Below are positions 4,639 to 5,431 of a DNA stretch of 5,431 bases, in pieces. Each line of letters begins with the position of its first letter. Position 1 is the first letter of the stretch. A program made the translations under genes and the position numbers. The stretch lies in the NCBI GenBank assembly GCA_945886995.1, contig CAMCZJ010000208.1, positions 1 to 5,431 of the forward strand. Reading direction: 5' to 3'. This stretch comes from Asaia bogorensis (GTDB lineage: Bacteria > Pseudomonadota > Alphaproteobacteria > Acetobacterales > Acetobacteraceae). The notes under the pieces were generated by a model that saw nothing but the letters and a program-made list of their open reading frames with translations, was not told where the DNA came from and did not search any database.

Positions 4639-5431
4639 TCAATGCGGCAGGTTAGAAGCCGCCGCTGCTGCCTCCGCCTTTTGGGGCGGCGCCTCCACAG
4701 GTTCTTCCCAGGTGATGGCTTCAGGCTTACGGGCCAGGGCGCGCATGATCACCTCATCCACATGGGAAACGGCGTTGATTTCCAAGCCCTTCTTCACGCT
4801 ATCCGGGATATCGGCCAAGTCCTTTTCATTATCTTTCGGAATGAAAACGGTCTTGATCCCGGCCCGCATCGCCGCCAGCAGCTTTTCCTTGAGCCCGCCA
4901 ATCGGCAAGACCCGCCCGCGCAGCGTGATTTCCCCAGTCATGGCGACATCCCGGCGCACCGGAATGCCTGTCAGGACCGAAACAATGCTGGTCGCCATGG
5001 CAATACCGGCAGAAGGCCCATCCTTAGGCGTCGCCCCTTCCGGCACATGCACATGCAAATCGCGCTTTTCAAACAATGTCGGCTTGATGCCGAAGTTGGG
5101 CGCGCGGCTCCGCACATAAGACATGGCGGCGGAAACGCTTTCCTGCATCACATCGCCAAGCTTGCCGGTCTGCTTCACATTGCCCTTGCCGGGCAGCAGC
5201 ACGGATTCAATGGTAAGAATTTCACCGCCAACCTCGGTCCAGGCAAGGCCAGTGACAACACCAACCATGTCCTCGGCTTCGGCTTCGCCGTAGCGGAACT
5301 TCCGCACGCCCGCGAATTTCTCAAGATTCTTCGGCGTGATGGCGACCTTCTTGGCCTTGTTGGAGACAATCTCCTTCACCGCCTTACGCGCCAAGCCAGC
5401 GATTTCGCGTTCAAGGTTACGCACGCCCGCT
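4639..5431 (-). CDS. lon: ATP-dependent protease Lon, C-terminal part (cut by the window edge)
   Basis: This is the last 263 residues of Lon, a soluble AAA+ serine protease of about 800 residues that degrades misfolded and regulatory proteins. The fragment starts in the end of the AAA+ module (NLEREIAGLARKAVK) and covers the whole protease domain. The catalytic Ser-Lys dyad is visible: Ser140 of the fragment in PKDGPSAGIAM (codon at 5011-5013) and Lys183 in GGLKEKLLAA (codon at 4882-4884). Their spacing is the standard 43 residues. MTGEITLRGRVLPIGG is also intact. The C-terminus runs about 18 residues beyond the E. coli end, with an Ala/Pro/Glu-rich tail (EEPVEAPPQKAEAAAAA). The GTG at 5422-5424 is internal, not a start. 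Confidence 0.98.
   Translation of the reverse strand, partial: AGVRNLEREIAGLARKAVKEIVSNKAKKVAITPKNLEKFAGVRKFRYGEAEAEDMVGVVTGLAWTEVGGEILTIESVLLPGKGNVKQTGKLGDVMQESVSAAMSYVRSRAPNFGIKPTLFEKRDLHVHVPEGATPKDGPSAGIAMATSIVSVLTGIPVRRDVAMTGEITLRGRVLPIGGLKEKLLAAMRAGIKTVFIPKDNEKDLADIPDSVKKGLEINAVSHVDEVIMRALARKPEAITWEEPVEAPPQKAEAAAAASNLPH

Noticed and set aside
4220..5119. 299-codon open frame on the plus strand
   Set aside because: It is antisense to hupB and lon, both unmistakable. Its Ser/Arg/Ala-rich low-complexity product matches no family I know.
1..5431. Mobile elements, CRISPR arrays, toxin-antitoxin or defence genes
   Set aside because: I found no transposase, direct-repeat array, integrase site use at the tRNAs or small gene pair. 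The DNA is accounted for by core genes and short spacers.

Overview
The window is a stretch of an alphaproteobacterial chromosome. The genes read on the minus strand, and their protein sequences look alphaproteobacterial: separate nuoC and nuoD, a NuoE with a mitochondrial-type C-terminal tail, and a Lon with an Ala/Pro-rich tail. The moderately high GC content and the order lon - hupB - tRNA-Val - tRNA-Asp - nuoABCDEF fit the Rhodospirillales/Acetobacteraceae side of the class. That finer placement is a guess, because no 16S rRNA or other phylogenetic marker is present.

Layout in the direction of transcription, from the right end to the left end. First comes the C-terminal third of the ATP-dependent protease Lon (4639-5431, cut by the window edge), with a perfect hairpin just after its stop. 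Next is hupB (4195-4467), encoding a 90-residue HU nucleoid protein with a GTG start, followed by a GC-rich hairpin and an offset T-rich tract. Then come tRNA-Val(UAC) (4059-4130, no encoded CCA) and tRNA-Asp(GUC) (3912-3988, CCA encoded). tRNA-Asp has a good sigma70-type promoter in the spacer before it. A 194-base spacer (3718-3911) with several inverted repeats and two very short upstream reading frames leads into the nuo operon.

The nuo genes encode subunits of respiratory complex I (NADH:ubiquinone oxidoreductase, NDH-1). NuoA is a membrane subunit near the quinone site. NuoB (cluster N2), NuoC and NuoD form the quinone-reducing connecting module. NuoE ([2Fe-2S] N1a) and NuoF (FMN, NADH, N3; only its first 96 residues are here) form the NADH-oxidising module. 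The genes are packed very tightly: gaps of 1 base at A/B and E/F, and overlaps of 8, 4 and 4 bases at B/C, C/D and D/E. This indicates one polycistronic message with translational coupling.

I see no mobile element, CRISPR array, phage gene or unknown protein family. The coding content is ordinary core metabolism, and I did not find a new system. What merits a second look is non-coding: the structured nuoA leader with its 38-base nested hairpin, a 14-codon upstream ORF whose stop overlaps the nuoA start, possible read-through from the tRNA-Asp promoter into the nuo operon, and the hairpins after hupB and lon.
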